Assembly: GCF_002157875.1 (NCBI RefSeq)
Contig: NZ_CP021376.1
Span: 124,001-188,000 of the forward strand
Origin: Oceanisphaera avium
GTDB taxonomy: Bacteria; Pseudomonadota; Gammaproteobacteria; Enterobacterales; Aeromonadaceae
Reading direction: 5' to 3'
DNA length: 64,000 bases
The stretch's first letter is position 1; each line of letters opens with the position of its first letter. The position numbers were made by a program, and so were the translations under genes. Below the pieces are notes generated by a model. It saw only the letters and a list, made by a program, of their open reading frames with translations. It was not told where the DNA came from and made no database searches. Positions 8,793-18,666 of the stretch are shown here, piece after piece.

Positions 8793-9080
8793 GCCACGGA
8801 ATACATGGAAGAACACGGAAATCGACTAAGAAATTTTTTGGTAGCAAAAAGGTAACGATGTTTTCTGTAGTGCCGTCATCCTGACGCAGGACAGGATCTC
8901 GAATTGACCGTTATACGCCTTACGCTAACCGCGGTACGAAAAAGTTAACCCCATGTCTGCTTTAACTTATGGCGTTAGATGTATCGCCTTGTTTTAGCAG
9001 TCACTCTGACGAACGTCAGCAACGCCTAAAGTACTGAGTCATTTGCATGAGATACCGGGGTAAGCCCGGTATGACGAAGT
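8793..9080. repeat. Repeat island between map and rpsB
   Basis: A half copy of module C starts at 8793 and continues with a tail also seen after the half copy at 66. A module A hairpin lies near 8876-8900, module D at about 8905-8995, a degraded A near 9000, and a module B hairpin at about 9048-9075. No gene is visible between the map start and the rpsB leader. Confidence 0.8.
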
Positions 9081-9130
9081 AAGTATGTACGCACTCAGTA
9101 TCGGAGAAGGGCAGAAGCTAAAAAATAATT

Positions 9131-9231
9131 GCCACGGAATACACGGAAAAGACAATAATAAAATTTTATTTTTTAAGGTATTACACAGACTTTTGTGGTT
9201 TGTGTCTGTGTCCTGCTGTGTATTTTGTGGC
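9131..9231. repeat. Module C inverted-repeat element, 101 bp
   Basis: The left end GCCACGGAATACACGGAAA faces the right end GTGTATTTTGTGGC (to 9231). The core is AT-rich and encodes nothing. It is diverged from the copy at 225-339 but has the same termini and size class. Confidence 0.7.
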
Positions 9232-9275
9232 CAAGAGTCTTTAGGGGCTTTGTCTCTGTTACCTTAAATATCACT

Positions 9276-9304
9276 GGCGTTTAGAACCTCTTTTGTGGTA
9301 TAAA
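9276..9304 (+). promoter_or_regulatory. Putative rpsB-tsf promoter
   Basis: A TATAAA -10 hexamer (9299-9304) is followed at once by the GC-rich discriminator ACGCGCCGC, typical of growth-rate and ppGpp-controlled ribosomal promoters. The -35 region around 9276-9281 is weak. It lies about 200 bases upstream of rpsB, leaving room for a structured leader. Confidence 0.5.
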
Positions 9305-9409
9305 ACGCGCCGCAGTGCTAGGTATTTAACTTTATTGCTGGTGGTTGTTGTTAACAGCTTCTAGCTTAAGGCTTATCGCTATCACTTCGACCATTCACCT
9401 TTTTTAACA

Positions 9410-9503
9410 CACACACACATCGGCACATGCTCTAGGGTGCTCTTTTGAGTTGGAGACATGGGATGTGTGGAGGCCTAACCCAATACACTTATTTGAGGAA
9501 ATC
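9410..9503 (+). promoter_or_regulatory. rpsB 5' leader, probable S2 autoregulatory RNA (t44-like)
   Basis: In gammaproteobacteria the map-rpsB gap carries the t44 leader RNA, through which S2 represses its own operon. Here CACACAT (about 9414-9420) can pair with ATGTGTG (about 9462-9468), enclosing a GGTGCTCTT...GGAGAC region. GCCTAACCCAATAC follows just before the ribosome-binding site GAGGAA. The position and this pairing support the call; a covariance-model search was not possible. Confidence 0.5.
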
Positions 9504-10232
9504 ATGGCACAAGTATCTATGCGCGACATGCTAAAAGCCGGCGTTCACTTTGGTCACCAGACTCGTTACTGGAACCCAAAAATGAAGCCGTTTATCTTTG
9601 GCGCCAGCAACCGAGTTCACATTATCAACTTAGAAAAAACCGTTCCTATGTTCAACGATGCGTTGAATTACATTGGTAGCGTGGCTTCTAAGAAAGGTAA
9701 AATCCTGTTTGTTGGTACTAAGCGCGCAGCCTCTGAAGCCGTTAAAGAAGCCGCAACTAACTGCGATCAGTTCTATGTGAACCATCGCTGGTTAGGTGGC
9801 ATGCTGACTAACTGGAAAACTGTTCGCCAGTCAATCAGCCGTTTAAAAGAGTTAGAAGTACAAGCTGAAGACGGTACTTTTGAAAAGCTGACCAAAAAAG
9901 AAGCGCTAATGCGTACTCGTGAAATGGACAAGCTTGAGAAGTCTTTGGGTGGTATTAAAAACATGGGCGGTCTGCCAGACGTATTGTTTGTAGTAGATGC
10001 CGACCATGAGCACATTGCCATTAAAGAAGCCAATAACTTGGGCATTCCTGTGGTATCTGTGGTGGACACTAACTCTAACCCAGACAACATCGATTACATC
10101 ATTCCGGGTAACGATGACGCGATCCGCGCCGTTCAATTATACTTGAACGCTGCCGCTAGCGCCGTTACTGCTGCTCGTGCACAAGATGCAGCCGTGCAAC
10201 AAGCGGAAGACAACTACGTCGTAGAAGAGTAA
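9504..10232 (+). CDS. rpsB: 30S ribosomal protein S2
   Basis: S2 is a 242-aa protein of the small subunit head, needed late in 30S assembly. The sequence starts [20 protein letters not shown] and carries the family signatures [21 protein letters not shown] and [13 protein letters not shown] chose ATG 9504 over an in-frame ATG at 9450 because GAGGAA lies just before it and homology begins there. The 54 upstream bases belong to the regulatory leader. It is the first gene of rpsB-tsf, with a terminator-like hairpin after it. Confidence 0.98.
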   Translation: MAQVSMRDMLKAGVHFGHQTRYWNPKMKPFIFGASNRVHIINLEKTVPMFNDALNYIGSVASKKGKILFVGTKRAASEAVKEAATNCDQFYVNHRWLGGMLTNWKTVRQSISRLKELEVQAEDGTFEKLTKKEALMRTREMDKLEKSLGGIKNMGGLPDVLFVVDADHEHIAIKEANNLGIPVVSVVDTNSNPDNIDYIIPGNDDAIRAVQLYLNAAASAVTAARAQDAAVQQAEDNYVVEE

Positions 10233-10285
10233 TAAAGCAAAAGCTTAGGCTTCTGCCGTTATTAACCATACGAAAGTAATGTGTT

Positions 10286-10310
10286 AACAGGGGCCTAGTG
10301 CCCCTGTTTT
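10286..10310 (+). terminator. Intercistronic terminator/attenuator between rpsB and tsf
   Basis: AACAGGGGC (10286-10294) and GCCCCTGTT (10300-10308) form a perfect 9-bp stem with loop CTAGT and a T-rich end. It sits 30 bases before the tsf start. Partial termination here would lower EF-Ts relative to S2, as described for the E. coli operon. Confidence 0.8.
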
Positions 10311-10339
10311 CTTGTGTATTAGATTGAGGATTTTAAAAG

Positions 10340-11221
10340 ATGACTACTGTTACCGCAGCCATGGTAAAAGAACTGCGCGAGCGCACTGGCGCTGGCATGA
10401 TGGATTGTAAAAAAGCCCTGACCGAAGCCAATGGCGACATTGAGCTGGCCATTGAAGAAATGCGCAAGTCTGGTCAAGCTAAGGCTGCTAAAAAAGCTGG
10501 CCGTATTGCGGCTGAAGGCGTTATCTTAATGCGCCAATCTGGCAACACCGCTGTAATGGTTGAGCTAAACAGTGAAACTGACTTTGTAGCAAAAGACGCC
10601 AGCTTCTGCGCCTTTGGCGATAAAGTGGTTGAAATCGCCTTGGCTAACAAAATTGACAACTTAGACGCCTTAAAAGCGGCTGAGTACGAAAACGGCGAAA
10701 CCGTTGAAGTCGCGCTGACTAACCTTATCGCAAAAATCGGTGAAAACATGAGCCTGCGCCGTGTTGAGCTGGTTGAAGGCGAAAACGTCACTACTTACTT
10801 ACACGGCACCCGCATTGGCGTTATCGTTAATCTGCAAGGCGGTGATGAAGAAGTAGCGAAAGACGTCGCCATGCACGTTGCCGCTTCTAGCCCACAGTTT
10901 GTTAAGCCAGAAGATGTGTCTGCAGATGTGGTAGCGAAAGAACGTGAAATTCAAGTGGACATCGCTGTTAACTCCGGCAAGACCAAAGAAATTGCGGAGA
11001 AAATGGTTGAAGGTCGCATGAAGAAATTTACCGGTGAAATTTCTTTAACCGGTCAGCCTTTTGTTAAAGATCCTGCGATTACCGTAGCCGATCGCTTAAA
11101 GCAAGCTAACGCCGATGTGATTAGCTTTGTACGCTACGAAGTAGGTGAAGGCATTGAGCGTGCAGAAGAAGATTTTGCTGCCGAAGTTCAAGCACAAATC
11201 GCCGCTTCTTCAAAAGCGTAA
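10340..11221 (+). CDS. tsf: Elongation factor Ts
   Basis: EF-Ts is the nucleotide-exchange factor that recycles EF-Tu-GDP. The 293-aa sequence opens with the UBA-like N-domain [20 protein letters not shown], followed by the conserved [13 protein letters not shown] segment that contacts EF-Tu, and ends with the C-terminal module. It is ten residues longer than the E. coli protein. GAGGA precedes ATG at 10340. It is co-transcribed with rpsB and is followed by a strong terminator. Confidence 0.97.
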   Translation: MTTVTAAMVKELRERTGAGMMDCKKALTEANGDIELAIEEMRKSGQAKAAKKAGRIAAEGVILMRQSGNTAVMVELNSETDFVAKDASFCAFGDKVVEIALANKIDNLDALKAAEYENGETVEVALTNLIAKIGENMSLRRVELVEGENVTTYLHGTRIGVIVNLQGGDEEVAKDVAMHVAASSPQFVKPEDVSADVVAKEREIQVDIAVNSGKTKEIAEKMVEGRMKKFTGEISLTGQPFVKDPAITVADRLKQANADVISFVRYEVGEGIERAEEDFAAEVQAQIAASSKA

Positions 11222-11244
11222 TTGTTGCTGATTTAATACTATTT

Positions 11245-11270
11245 AAACCGCGACTTGTGTCGCGGTTTTT
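11245..11270 (+). terminator. tsf terminator
   Basis: AAACCGCGAC (11245-11254) and GTCGCGGTTT (11259-11268) form a perfect 10-bp stem with tetraloop TTGT and a following T run. It separates rpsB-tsf from pyrH, whose start lies 20 bases further on. Confidence 0.9.
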
Positions 11271-11290
11271 CTATAAGTAGGAATAGAAGC

Positions 11291-12022
11291 ATGAGTACCA
11301 ATCCTAAACCCGCATACAGACGCATCCTTTTAAAACTAAGCGGCGAAGCGCTGCAAGGTGAAGAGGGCTTTGGTATTGATCCGGCCGTGTTAGAGCGCAT
11401 GGCGCAAGAAATTAAAGAATTAGTTGAGTTAGGTGTACAAGTTGGCTTAGTCATAGGTGGCGGTAACTTGTTTCGTGGTGCGGGCTTAGCTCAAGCGGGC
11501 ATGAACCGCGTAGTGGGCGACCACATGGGCATGTTGGCGACCGTGATGAACGGCTTGGCGATGCGCGATGCCTTGCACCGTGCTTATGTGAATGCTCGTC
11601 TAATGTCTGCCATTACGCTTGAGGGCGTATGCGACCCTTATAACTGGGCGGATGCGATTAGTTTATTACGTAAAGGCCGAGTGGTGATTTTTTCTGCCGG
11701 TACCGGTAATCCTTTCTTTACCACCGACTCAGCAGCCTGTTTACGGGGCATAGAAATAGAAGCCGATGTGGTATTAAAAGCCACTAAGGTAGATGGCGTA
11801 TACAGCGAAGATCCGGTGAAAAACCCCGATGCCGAGTTGTATAATCACCTAGGCTATGACGATGTATTAGCAAAAGAGCTGCAAGTTATGGACTTAGCTG
11901 CCTTTACCTTGGCGCGCGATCATAATATGCCGATTCGCATTTTTAATATGAACAAGCCAGGCGCACTACGCCGTGCCGTAATGGGCGAAAGCGAAGGCAC
12001 TCTGATCAGCCGTAAGCTGTAA
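11291..12022 (+). CDS. pyrH: UMP kinase
   Basis: PyrH phosphorylates UMP to UDP in pyrimidine nucleotide synthesis, and is a hexamer regulated by GTP and UTP. The 243-aa protein shows [11 protein letters not shown] (residues 10-20), [10 protein letters not shown], the [19 protein letters not shown] helix and the [12 protein letters not shown] nucleotide motif. ATG 11291 is preceded by AGGA and matches the family start. An upstream in-frame ATG at 11255 lies inside the tsf terminator. Downstream, a 770-bp repeat island separates it from frr, which is usually adjacent. Confidence 0.97.
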   Translation: MSTNPKPAYRRILLKLSGEALQGEEGFGIDPAVLERMAQEIKELVELGVQVGLVIGGGNLFRGAGLAQAGMNRVVGDHMGMLATVMNGLAMRDALHRAYVNARLMSAITLEGVCDPYNWADAISLLRKGRVVIFSAGTGNPFFTTDSAACLRGIEIEADVVLKATKVDGVYSEDPVKNPDAELYNHLGYDDVLAKELQVMDLAAFTLARDHNMPIRIFNMNKPGALRRAVMGESEGTLISRKL

Positions 12023-12029
12023 TAAAGCC

Positions 12030-12560
12030 GTCATCCTGACGAAAGTCAGGATCTTGGTTTAGTTTTAAAAACCAAAGCGAGATACCGGAGCAAGTCCGGT
12101 ATGACGAAGTTATTAGATACCGGGTCAAGCCCGGTATGACAGTACTAAGGTCGTCATCCTGACGAAAGTCAGGATCTTGGTTTAGTTTTTAGAAACCAAA
12201 GCGAGATACCGAAGCAAGTCCGGTATGACGAGATAGCAGATACCGGGTCAAGCCCGGTATGACAGTACTAAGGTCGTCATCCTGACGAAAGTCAGGATCT
12301 TGGTTTAGTTTTAAAAACCAAAGCGAGATACCGGAGCAAGTCCGGTATGACGAAGTTATTAGATACCGGGTCAAGCCCGGTATGACAGTACTAAGGTCGT
12401 CATCCTGACGAAAGTCAGGATCTTGGTTTAGTTTTTAAAAACCAAAGCGAGATACCGGAGCAAGTCCGGTATGACGAAGTTATTAGATACTGGAGCAAGT
12501 CCGGTATGACGAAGTTATTAGATACCGGGTCAAGCCCGGTATGACAGTCCTAAAGCCGTC
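12030..12560. repeat. Tandem array, 123-bp unit, about four copies
   Basis: Module A copies start at 12030, 12153, 12276 and 12399, exactly 123 bp apart. Each unit is A, a short spacer (TTGGTTTAGTTTT...ACCAAAGC), B with CCGGA/TCCGG arms, then B with CCGGG/CCCGG arms. The last unit has an extra B, and a further A with GATG/CATC arms follows at 12558. The array lies between pyrH and frr and should form many hairpins in a read-through transcript. Confidence 0.92.
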
Positions 12561-12613
12561 ATCCTGATGCACATCAGGATCTCGCTTTGAGATTAAGTAA
12601 TTAAAAATCTTTT

Positions 12614-12717
12614 TCCACACAATACACAGACATGCACGGACGAAGAGTAACAGCTGAAAAGATTTTGTTGTAAGACCTTACCAATAAATTTCCGTGTTGT
12701 TCTGTGTATTGCGTGGC
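12614..12717. repeat. Module C inverted-repeat element, about 104 bp
   Basis: The left end CCACACAATACACAGACATG faces the right end TGTGTATTGCGTGGC (to 12717). The core contains AAGATTTTGTTGTAAGACC, also seen in the copy at 18667, so these two copies are closely related. No gene is inside. Confidence 0.72.
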
Positions 12718-12792
12718 AGATATAGGTTTTGTGTTTAGATTTTACTTTGCTTGGTGCCAGACGCTGGGCGCTGTTAACTTAAGGAATAAACC

Positions 12793-13350
12793 GTGATTAA
12801 TGATATTGTAAAAGACGCTCAAGAGCGCATGGAAAAAAGCCTAGAGTCATTAAAAGGACAAATGAATAAGGTGCGTACCGGCCGTGCCCACCCAAGCCTG
12901 TTAGACACTATTTATGTGGATTACTACGGCTCGGCTACCCCCATTAAGCAAGTGGGTAATATTACCACCGAAGACTCACGCACTTTAGCCATTACTGTAT
13001 TTGATAGCAGCATGCTAAAAGCGGTAGAAAAAGCCATTATGAGCTCTGATTTAGGCTTAAACCCACAAAGCACCGGTACGGTGATTCGTATTCCGCTGCC
13101 TTCGTTAACCGAAGAGCGTCGTAAAGACTTAATTAAAGTGGTGCGCAATGAAGCCGAGCTTGGCCGAGTGGCAATCCGCAATATTCGTCGCGATGCGAAC
13201 AACGATTTTAAGTCATTGTTAAAAGACAAAGAAATCTCAGAAGACGATGATCGCCGCGCCCACGATGAGATTCAAAAAATTACCGATGCTTGTATCAAGT
13301 TAGTAGACGAAGCACTGGTAGTTAAAGAGAAAGAGTTAATGGAAATCTGA
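12793..13350 (+). CDS. frr: Ribosome recycling factor
   Basis: RRF splits post-termination ribosomes together with EF-G. The 185-aa length is exactly that of the family. Visible signatures are [41 protein letters not shown] and [18 protein letters not shown]. It starts with GTG at 12793 behind AAGGA (12782-12786). It stands between a repeat island and a terminator, so it is probably transcribed partly from its own promoter in the 75 bases after the C element. Confidence 0.97.
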   Translation: MINDIVKDAQERMEKSLESLKGQMNKVRTGRAHPSLLDTIYVDYYGSATPIKQVGNITTEDSRTLAITVFDSSMLKAVEKAIMSSDLGLNPQSTGTVIRIPLPSLTEERRKDLIKVVRNEAELGRVAIRNIRRDANNDFKSLLKDKEISEDDDRRAHDEIQKITDACIKLVDEALVVKEKELMEI

Positions 13351-13372
13351 TCCGTACATCGGGTATAGTGAC

Positions 13373-13407
13373 AACGCCGCGCAGCTGCCTGCTCGGCGTT
13401 TTTTTTT
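13373..13407 (+). terminator. frr terminator
   Basis: AACGCCG (13373-13379) pairs with CGGCGTT (13394-13400) across a 14-base loop that can pair further (GCAG/CTGC), followed by a 9-base T run to 13407. It sits between frr and uppS. Confidence 0.85.
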
Positions 13408-13423
13408 GCGCAGGAGCGATATA

Positions 13424-14200
13424 ATGCCAACCACTGAACCTATGGCTGCTTTAGAACACACTCAAGAACTGCCCCGCCATGTGGCCATTATTATGGATGG
13501 CAATGGTCGCTGGGCGCAATTGCGTGGCAAGTTTCGGGTGAGTGGCCATAAGGCAGGGGTAAAGTCGGTTCGGGCAGCGGTGAGCTTTGCGCATCGCCTT
13601 AATTTAAATGCGCTTACTTTATTTGCTTTTTCTAGTGAAAACTGGCGCCGTCCCGAAGATGAAGTCAGTGCTTTAATGAGTTTATTTATTGCGGTACTGG
13701 GCTCAGAAGTTAAAAAGCTGCATCGCAATAATATTCGCTTAAAAGTGATTGGCGAGCACGGTGGCTTTAGCGCCCACTTGCAGCGTAAAATTGCCGATGC
13801 TGAGGCACTAACGGCGAATAATACCGGCCTTACCCTTAATATTGCCGCCAATTACGGGGGCCGCTGGGATATCGTTCAAGCCAGCCGACGCGTTGCCGAG
13901 CAAGTGGCGGCGGGTAAACTATTGCCAGATGATATTACAGAAGACACGCTCAATGAGCTGATGAGCATGAGTGACTTAAGCCCAGTGGACTTATTGATCC
14001 GCACTGGCGGCGAACAACGTATTAGTAATTTTTTACTCTGGCAACTGGCTTATGCCGAGCTGCATTTTACCGATGTATTATGGCCCGATTTTGATGATAA
14101 TGCCTTTAGTGAAGCCATTGCCGCCTTTGTCAGCCGCGAGCGACGTTTTGGCTGTACCGGCGAGCAAATACGGGCTTTGTTAGAGAAAAATGAAGATTAA
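13424..14200 (+). CDS. uppS: Undecaprenyl diphosphate synthase
   Basis: This cis-prenyltransferase makes the C55 lipid carrier used for peptidoglycan and O-antigen assembly. The 258-aa protein carries [13 protein letters not shown] (catalytic Asp in DGNGR), GHKAGVKS, the FSSENWRRP segment, the GGRWDIV region and the C-terminal [15 protein letters not shown] and [12 protein letters not shown] motifs. ATG 13424 has CAGGAG just before it. The frame is open slightly upstream, but that part includes the ribosome-binding site itself. It is separated from cdsA by a 390-bp repeat island. Confidence 0.97.
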   Translation: MPTTEPMAALEHTQELPRHVAIIMDGNGRWAQLRGKFRVSGHKAGVKSVRAAVSFAHRLNLNALTLFAFSSENWRRPEDEVSALMSLFIAVLGSEVKKLHRNNIRLKVIGEHGGFSAHLQRKIADAEALTANNTGLTLNIAANYGGRWDIVQASRRVAEQVAAGKLLPDDITEDTLNELMSMSDLSPVDLLIRTGGEQRISNFLLWQLAYAELHFTDVLWPDFDDNAFSEAIAAFVSRERRFGCTGEQIRALLEKNED

Positions 14201-14214
14201 AGATTTCTCGCCAC

Positions 14215-14530
14215 ACAAATAGCGAGATACCGCGTCAGGCTCGGAGTTTGTTGTTTTGCCGTCATCCTGACGAACGTCAGGATCTTTTAAAGTATTGAGG
14301 TTTATGTATGAGATACCGCGTTAAGCGCGGTATGACGAGCTGTTAGATACTGGGTCAGGCTCGGCATGGCGAGACAAAGGTCGTCATCCTGACGAACGTC
14401 AGGATCTTGAAAAGACCGCTATACGCCTTACGCTAACCGCGGTACGAAAAAGCCGAACTCGTGTCTGCTTTGACGTATGGCGTTAAACGTATCGCCTTTT
14501 TTAGTCGTCATCCTGATGCACATCAGGATC
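14215..14530. repeat. Repeat island between uppS and cdsA
   Basis: Module A hairpins start near 14261, 14381 and 14506. Module B hairpins lie near 14308-14335 (GCGTT/AGCGC arms) and, degraded, near 14343-14370. Module D spans about 14407-14500. No gene is visible. The third A has GATG/CATC arms in place of GACG/CGTC. Confidence 0.85.
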
Positions 14531-14590
14531 TAGATTTTTTATGTTTTAGCTAGGCGCTGGGCGCCAGGTGCTTTTTTAAAGGATATTGCT

Positions 14591-15466
14591 TTGTTAAAAC
14601 TACGAGTGATTACGGCGCTGTGCTTGGTGCCGTTAGTACTGGCGGCGTTATTTTTACTGCCTTATCCCTATTTTATCGCCTTTGTGGGTGGCATTTTTTT
14701 AATCGCGGCGCGTGAGTGGAGCAATTTTATTGATCCCGATAAAGCCTTAGTGCTGACCATCGGCTTAGTGTTGATGATGTATGGTATTACCGCCTTTGTG
14801 CCTTTTGATAATTTATGGGTAAGCCCTGCCTCAGTAGCAACGCTGGCGGTAGGCTTGCACGAAGCAGCAGCTTGGCTATTGGTGGCCACCGGTGTGTGGT
14901 GGCTTATTGCCTTAATAATGGTATTTACCTATCCCAGCAGCGCCAAAACTTGGCGTGAGAAACACAATATAAAAACCGTGTTTGCCATGTTTACCTTGTT
15001 GCCATTTATGGTGGCGGTATTAGCGCTGCGCAGCTTTGCCTATCAAGATAATCCTCAAGCGGGTGCGTGGTTGCTGTTATTTGTCATGGGGCTGGTGTGG
15101 GCAGCAGATACCGGCGCCTACTTTGTTGGCAAAGCCATCGGTAAGCGTAAATTGTGTCCTAATGTGAGCCCAGGTAAAACCCTAGAGGGCATGATAGGTG
15201 GCGTGGTGGCGGCGGCTATTTTAGCGCTAGTGGTAGTGCTTAATTTAGAGTTAGCAGCTGCGCAAACTCAAGTCATATTAATTGCCTCGATTGCGGCGGC
15301 GTTTGCGTCTGTTTTAGGTGACTTAACCGAAAGCATGTTTAAACGCGAAGCGGGCTTAAAAGACTCAGGAAATATTTTGCCCGGGCATGGCGGTATTATG
15401 GACCGTATTGATGGCTTAACCGCGGCATTGCCGGTGTTTGTGCTGGTTGTGTGGTTATTAAGCTAA
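14591..15466 (+). CDS. cdsA: Phosphatidate cytidylyltransferase (CDP-diglyceride synthase)
   Basis: CdsA makes CDP-diacylglycerol, the precursor of all phospholipids, in the inner membrane. The 291-aa protein has about eight membrane segments and ends with the full family signature: [18 protein letters not shown] followed by [13 protein letters not shown]. The start is TTG at 14591 with AAGGA 7 bases before it. The [10 protein letters not shown] beginning matches relatives. Its TAA overlaps the ispC ATG by one base, so the two are translationally coupled. Confidence 0.96.
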   Translation: MLKLRVITALCLVPLVLAALFLLPYPYFIAFVGGIFLIAAREWSNFIDPDKALVLTIGLVLMMYGITAFVPFDNLWVSPASVATLAVGLHEAAAWLLVATGVWWLIALIMVFTYPSSAKTWREKHNIKTVFAMFTLLPFMVAVLALRSFAYQDNPQAGAWLLLFVMGLVWAADTGAYFVGKAIGKRKLCPNVSPGKTLEGMIGGVVAAAILALVVVLNLELAAAQTQVILIASIAAAFASVLGDLTESMFKREAGLKDSGNILPGHGGIMDRIDGLTAALPVFVLVVWLLS

Positions 15467-16656
15467 TGGAAACACTTGCCATATTAGGCGCCACTGGCTC
15501 TATCGGCCAAAGTACTTTAAGTGTGGTACGCCAACACCCTGAGCGCTTTTCGGTATTTGCACTTAGTGCAAATCACAACGTGCGTGTGATGCTTAAAGAC
15601 TGTTTAGAGTTTGCACCGCGCTATGCGGTAATGGTGGATGAGCACGCCGCGCAGCAGCTAAAAGCTGAGCTTAAGCATCATAATAGCGCTACTTGCGTAC
15701 TCAGTGGCAGCCACGCCTTATGTGACGTCGCTAAAGAGCCCGAGGTGACGAGCGTGATGGCGGCCATTGTGGGCGCCGCCGGCCTGCTTTCTACGCTTGC
15801 TGCAGTGCAGGCGGGTAAGCGCGTGCTATTGGCTAATAAAGAAGCGCTGGTGATGAGTGGCGAGTTGTTTATTGATGCCGTACATCAATATGGTGCTGAA
15901 TTGCTGCCTATTGATAGCGAGCACAATGCTATTTTTCAATGTTTGCCTCATGAGCTTCAGCAAAACCCCGGCCGTGGCAGCTTAAGTGCCGCGGGCGTGA
16001 GTAAGATATTACTTACCGGCTCCGGTGGCCCGTTTCGCTATACCCCCATTAGTGACTTACAAGCCGTTACCCCGGCCCAAGCCATTGATCATCCCAACTG
16101 GAGCATGGGACCTAAAATCTCTGTCGACTCCGCCACCATGATGAATAAAGGGCTGGAATACATAGAAGCGCGCTGGTTATTTAATGCCGCCCCTGAGCAA
16201 TTACAAGTATTAGTGCATCCGCAGTCGGTGATCCATTCCATGGTTCAGTATTCAGATGGATCCGTATTGGCGCAGCTTGGTCAGCCAGATATGATGACGC
16301 CCATTGCCCATGCGCTGGCTTATCCGGCGCGCATTGCCTCGGGCGTGGCGCCGTTGGATTTTTGTACCTTAGGGGATCTGAGTTTTATGGCGCCAGATAT
16401 GGCGCGCTACCCTTGCTTACAGCTGGCGATGGATGCTTGTGCGAGCGGCCAAGGCGCGACTACGGCCTTAAACGCCGCTAATGAAATTACCGTGGCTGCC
16501 TTTTTAGCGGGGCAACTAAATTTTATGGGCATAGCCGAAGTAAACGATGCGGTAATGCAAACGCTGGGCGCCCACTCTGTAAACAGTATTGATGAAATTA
16601 TTGCGCTTGATAATCAAGCACGCACTTGTGCTAGCGCACTAATAAGGACCTATTAA
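15466..16656 (+). CDS. ispC: 1-deoxy-D-xylulose 5-phosphate reductoisomerase
   Basis: IspC (Dxr) makes 2-C-methyl-D-erythritol 4-phosphate in the MEP isoprenoid pathway, which supplies UppS. The 396-aa protein has the NADPH-binding [10 protein letters not shown] (residues 7-16), [11 protein letters not shown], the metal and substrate motifs DSEHNAIFQ and GSGGPFR, and the [12 protein letters not shown] segment. ATG 15466 overlaps the cdsA stop (TAATG). Its own stop overlaps the rseP start in the same way, so the three genes form a tightly coupled unit. Confidence 0.97.
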   Translation: METLAILGATGSIGQSTLSVVRQHPERFSVFALSANHNVRVMLKDCLEFAPRYAVMVDEHAAQQLKAELKHHNSATCVLSGSHALCDVAKEPEVTSVMAAIVGAAGLLSTLAAVQAGKRVLLANKEALVMSGELFIDAVHQYGAELLPIDSEHNAIFQCLPHELQQNPGRGSLSAAGVSKILLTGSGGPFRYTPISDLQAVTPAQAIDHPNWSMGPKISVDSATMMNKGLEYIEARWLFNAAPEQLQVLVHPQSVIHSMVQYSDGSVLAQLGQPDMMTPIAHALAYPARIASGVAPLDFCTLGDLSFMAPDMARYPCLQLAMDACASGQGATTALNAANEITVAAFLAGQLNFMGIAEVNDAVMQTLGAHSVNSIDEIIALDNQARTCASALIRTY

Positions 16657-18005
16657 TGGGCAGTTTTTTTTGGAATTTGGGTGCCTTTATTGTCGCCTTA
16701 GGCGTATTAGTAGCGGTACATGAGTTTGGCCATTTTTGGGTCGCAAGACGCAATGGCGTAAAAGTAGAGCGCTTTTCTATTGGTTTTGGTAAGCCACTGT
16801 GGCGGCGCACCGCCAAAGATGGCACTGAATATGTCTTAGCCATGATACCGCTAGGCGGCTATGTAAAGATGCTCGATAGCCGAGTAGAAGCCGTACCTGC
16901 TGAGCTAGAAACCCAAGCCTTTAATCATAAGTCGGTGTGGGCACGCATGGCCATTGTGCTAGCAGGGCCCATGGCAAATTTTGTGTTTGCTATTTTTGCT
17001 TGCTGGTTAATGTTTTTAATTGGCATTCCCTCGGTAAAGCCGGTATTAAATGCAGTAACGCCCTCGTCGGTAGCCGCCCAAGGTGGGCTAAATGCCGGCA
17101 TGGAGCTTAAGGCCATTGACGGTAAAAAAGTGCGTACCTGGGAAGAGGTGAACTTTGCGCTTTTAGGCCGCTTGGGTGAGGATGAAACCGTCTTTACGGT
17201 ACAAGATGCCCAAGGCCAAACAAAAAATGCCGCGCTGCAATTAGCCAACTGGCAATTTAATCCTGAGCTTGAATCGCCCATTACGGCGCTGGGCTTAATT
17301 CCCGAAGGACCCAGCTTAACGTTAGAAGTCGCTAACGTGGTAGCAGAGGGGCCGGCGGCCGTGGCTGGGGTGCAACAAGGCGATAAGCTGGTGGCTATTA
17401 ATGGTGAGCCGCTTGCGGATTGGCAGCAGTTAGTGAGCAAGGTTCAAGCATCACCTGAGATAACATTGGAACTTGAAGTCACTCGCCAAGGTCAGACTCA
17501 GCAGCTTAGCCTAACGCCAAAGCGCGTAGAAACTGCAGAGCGCGTGATAGGCTATGCCGGTTTGGCTCCCACCGTCGTTCCCGTAGCTGAGCATTATCGC
17601 TTTGATTTGCGCTATGGACCTTTCGCCGCCATAGGTGAGGGCGTAGGGCGCACTTGGGATTTAACGGTACTGACTTTTCAAATGTTAGGTAAGTTAGTGA
17701 CGGGCGTGGTATCGGTAGATAATTTAAGTGGCCCGATTTCGATTGCTAAAGGTGCCGGTGCTACCGCTGAGTATGGCTTAGTGTACTTTTTAGGCTTTAT
17801 GGCTTTAGTGAGTGTGAACTTAGGCATTATTAACTTATTGCCCTTGCCGGTATTAGATGGTGGTCACTTATTATTTTATGTTATTGAAGCCGTGACTGGG
17901 CGACCGGTACCGGAGAAAATACAGGAAATTGGATTTAAAATTGGCGCCGCCTTGTTATTTATGCTGATGGGCTTAGCACTCTTTAACGACTTTGCACGGT
18001 TGTAG
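16656..18005 (+). CDS. rseP: RIP site-2 metalloprotease RseP
   Basis: RseP is an inner-membrane zinc protease that cuts RseA within the membrane and so releases sigma-E; it also clears signal-peptide remnants. The 449-aa length fits (450 in E. coli). The first membrane segment holds HEFGHFWVARR with the HExxH zinc site at about residues 22-26. Two PDZ domains fill the middle (about 115-310), and LLPLPVLDGGHLLF near residue 395 supplies the third ligand. It lies directly upstream of bamA as usual, but 900 bp of repeats intervene. Confidence 0.96.
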   Translation: MGSFFWNLGAFIVALGVLVAVHEFGHFWVARRNGVKVERFSIGFGKPLWRRTAKDGTEYVLAMIPLGGYVKMLDSRVEAVPAELETQAFNHKSVWARMAIVLAGPMANFVFAIFACWLMFLIGIPSVKPVLNAVTPSSVAAQGGLNAGMELKAIDGKKVRTWEEVNFALLGRLGEDETVFTVQDAQGQTKNAALQLANWQFNPELESPITALGLIPEGPSLTLEVANVVAEGPAAVAGVQQGDKLVAINGEPLADWQQLVSKVQASPEITLELEVTRQGQTQQLSLTPKRVETAERVIGYAGLAPTVVPVAEHYRFDLRYGPFAAIGEGVGRTWDLTVLTFQMLGKLVTGVVSVDNLSGPISIAKGAGATAEYGLVYFLGFMALVSVNLGIINLLPLPVLDGGHLLFYVIEAVTGRPVPEKIQEIGFKIGAALLFMLMGLALFNDFARL

Positions 18006-18035
18006 GGCGGTGAAGCGAGAACCTAAAGAGCGTTT

Positions 18036-18640
18036 GCCACGGCATACACGGAACTCCACGGACGAAGATCAAAGGCTTAAGAGATTTTATGGGTAAGACA
18101 GCCGTCATCCTGGCGAAAGTCAGGATCTTTTAAAGTGCTGAGTTGTTAGTATGAGATACCGCGTCAAGCGCGGTATGACGAGGTGACAGATACCAAGGCG
18201 AGTCCGATATGACGATACAAGTGCCGTCATCCTGACGAACGTCAGGATCTTGAATTGACAGCTATACGCCTTACGCTAACTGCGGTACGAAAAAGCTAAA
18301 GCCGTGTCTGTTTTAACTTATGGCGTATGGCGTTAAACGTATCGCCTTGTTTTAGCCGTCATCTTGTCGAACGTCAGGATCTTTTAAGTGCAAAGGCGTA
18401 TGTATGAGATACCGCGTCAAGCGCGGTATGACGAGCTGGCAGATACCGAGGCGAGCGCGGTATGACGAGACAAATGTCGTCATCTTGGCGAACGTCAGGA
18501 TCTTGAATTGACAGCTATACGCCTTACGCTAACTGCGGTACGAAAAAGCTAAAGCCGTGTCTGTTTTAACTTATGGCGTATGGCGTTAAACGTATCGCCT
18601 TGTTTTTGCCGTCATCCTGATGCACATCAGGATCTCGGTT
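18036..18640. repeat. Repeat island with a 254-bp tandem duplication, between rseP and bamA
   Basis: A half copy of module C begins at 18036. Two tandem units of about 254 bp start at 18104 and 18358, and a further module A starts at 18611. Each unit is A, B with CGCG arms, a degraded B, A, then module D. The second A of each unit and the D modules are nearly identical, while the B copies differ. No gene is visible. Confidence 0.88.
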
Positions 18641-18666
18641 TTAGGTAAGATGATTAAAGATTTTTT

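Noticed and set aside
8602..8847. N-terminal extension of map
   Set aside because: The extra 82 codons run through module C and low-complexity sequence and show no homology. The family start is at 8601.
9085..9267. 60-codon plus-strand frame before rpsB
   Set aside because: It overlaps the module C element at 9131-9231 and has no protein-like features.
12189..12374. 61-codon minus-strand frame inside the 123-bp array
   Set aside because: It is a translation of modules A and B, with the same RHTGL-type peptides as the other repeat frames.
12030..12560. Possible CRISPR array
   Set aside because: Units are 123 bp with the whole unit conserved. There are no unique spacers and no cas genes. The same modules occur singly elsewhere.
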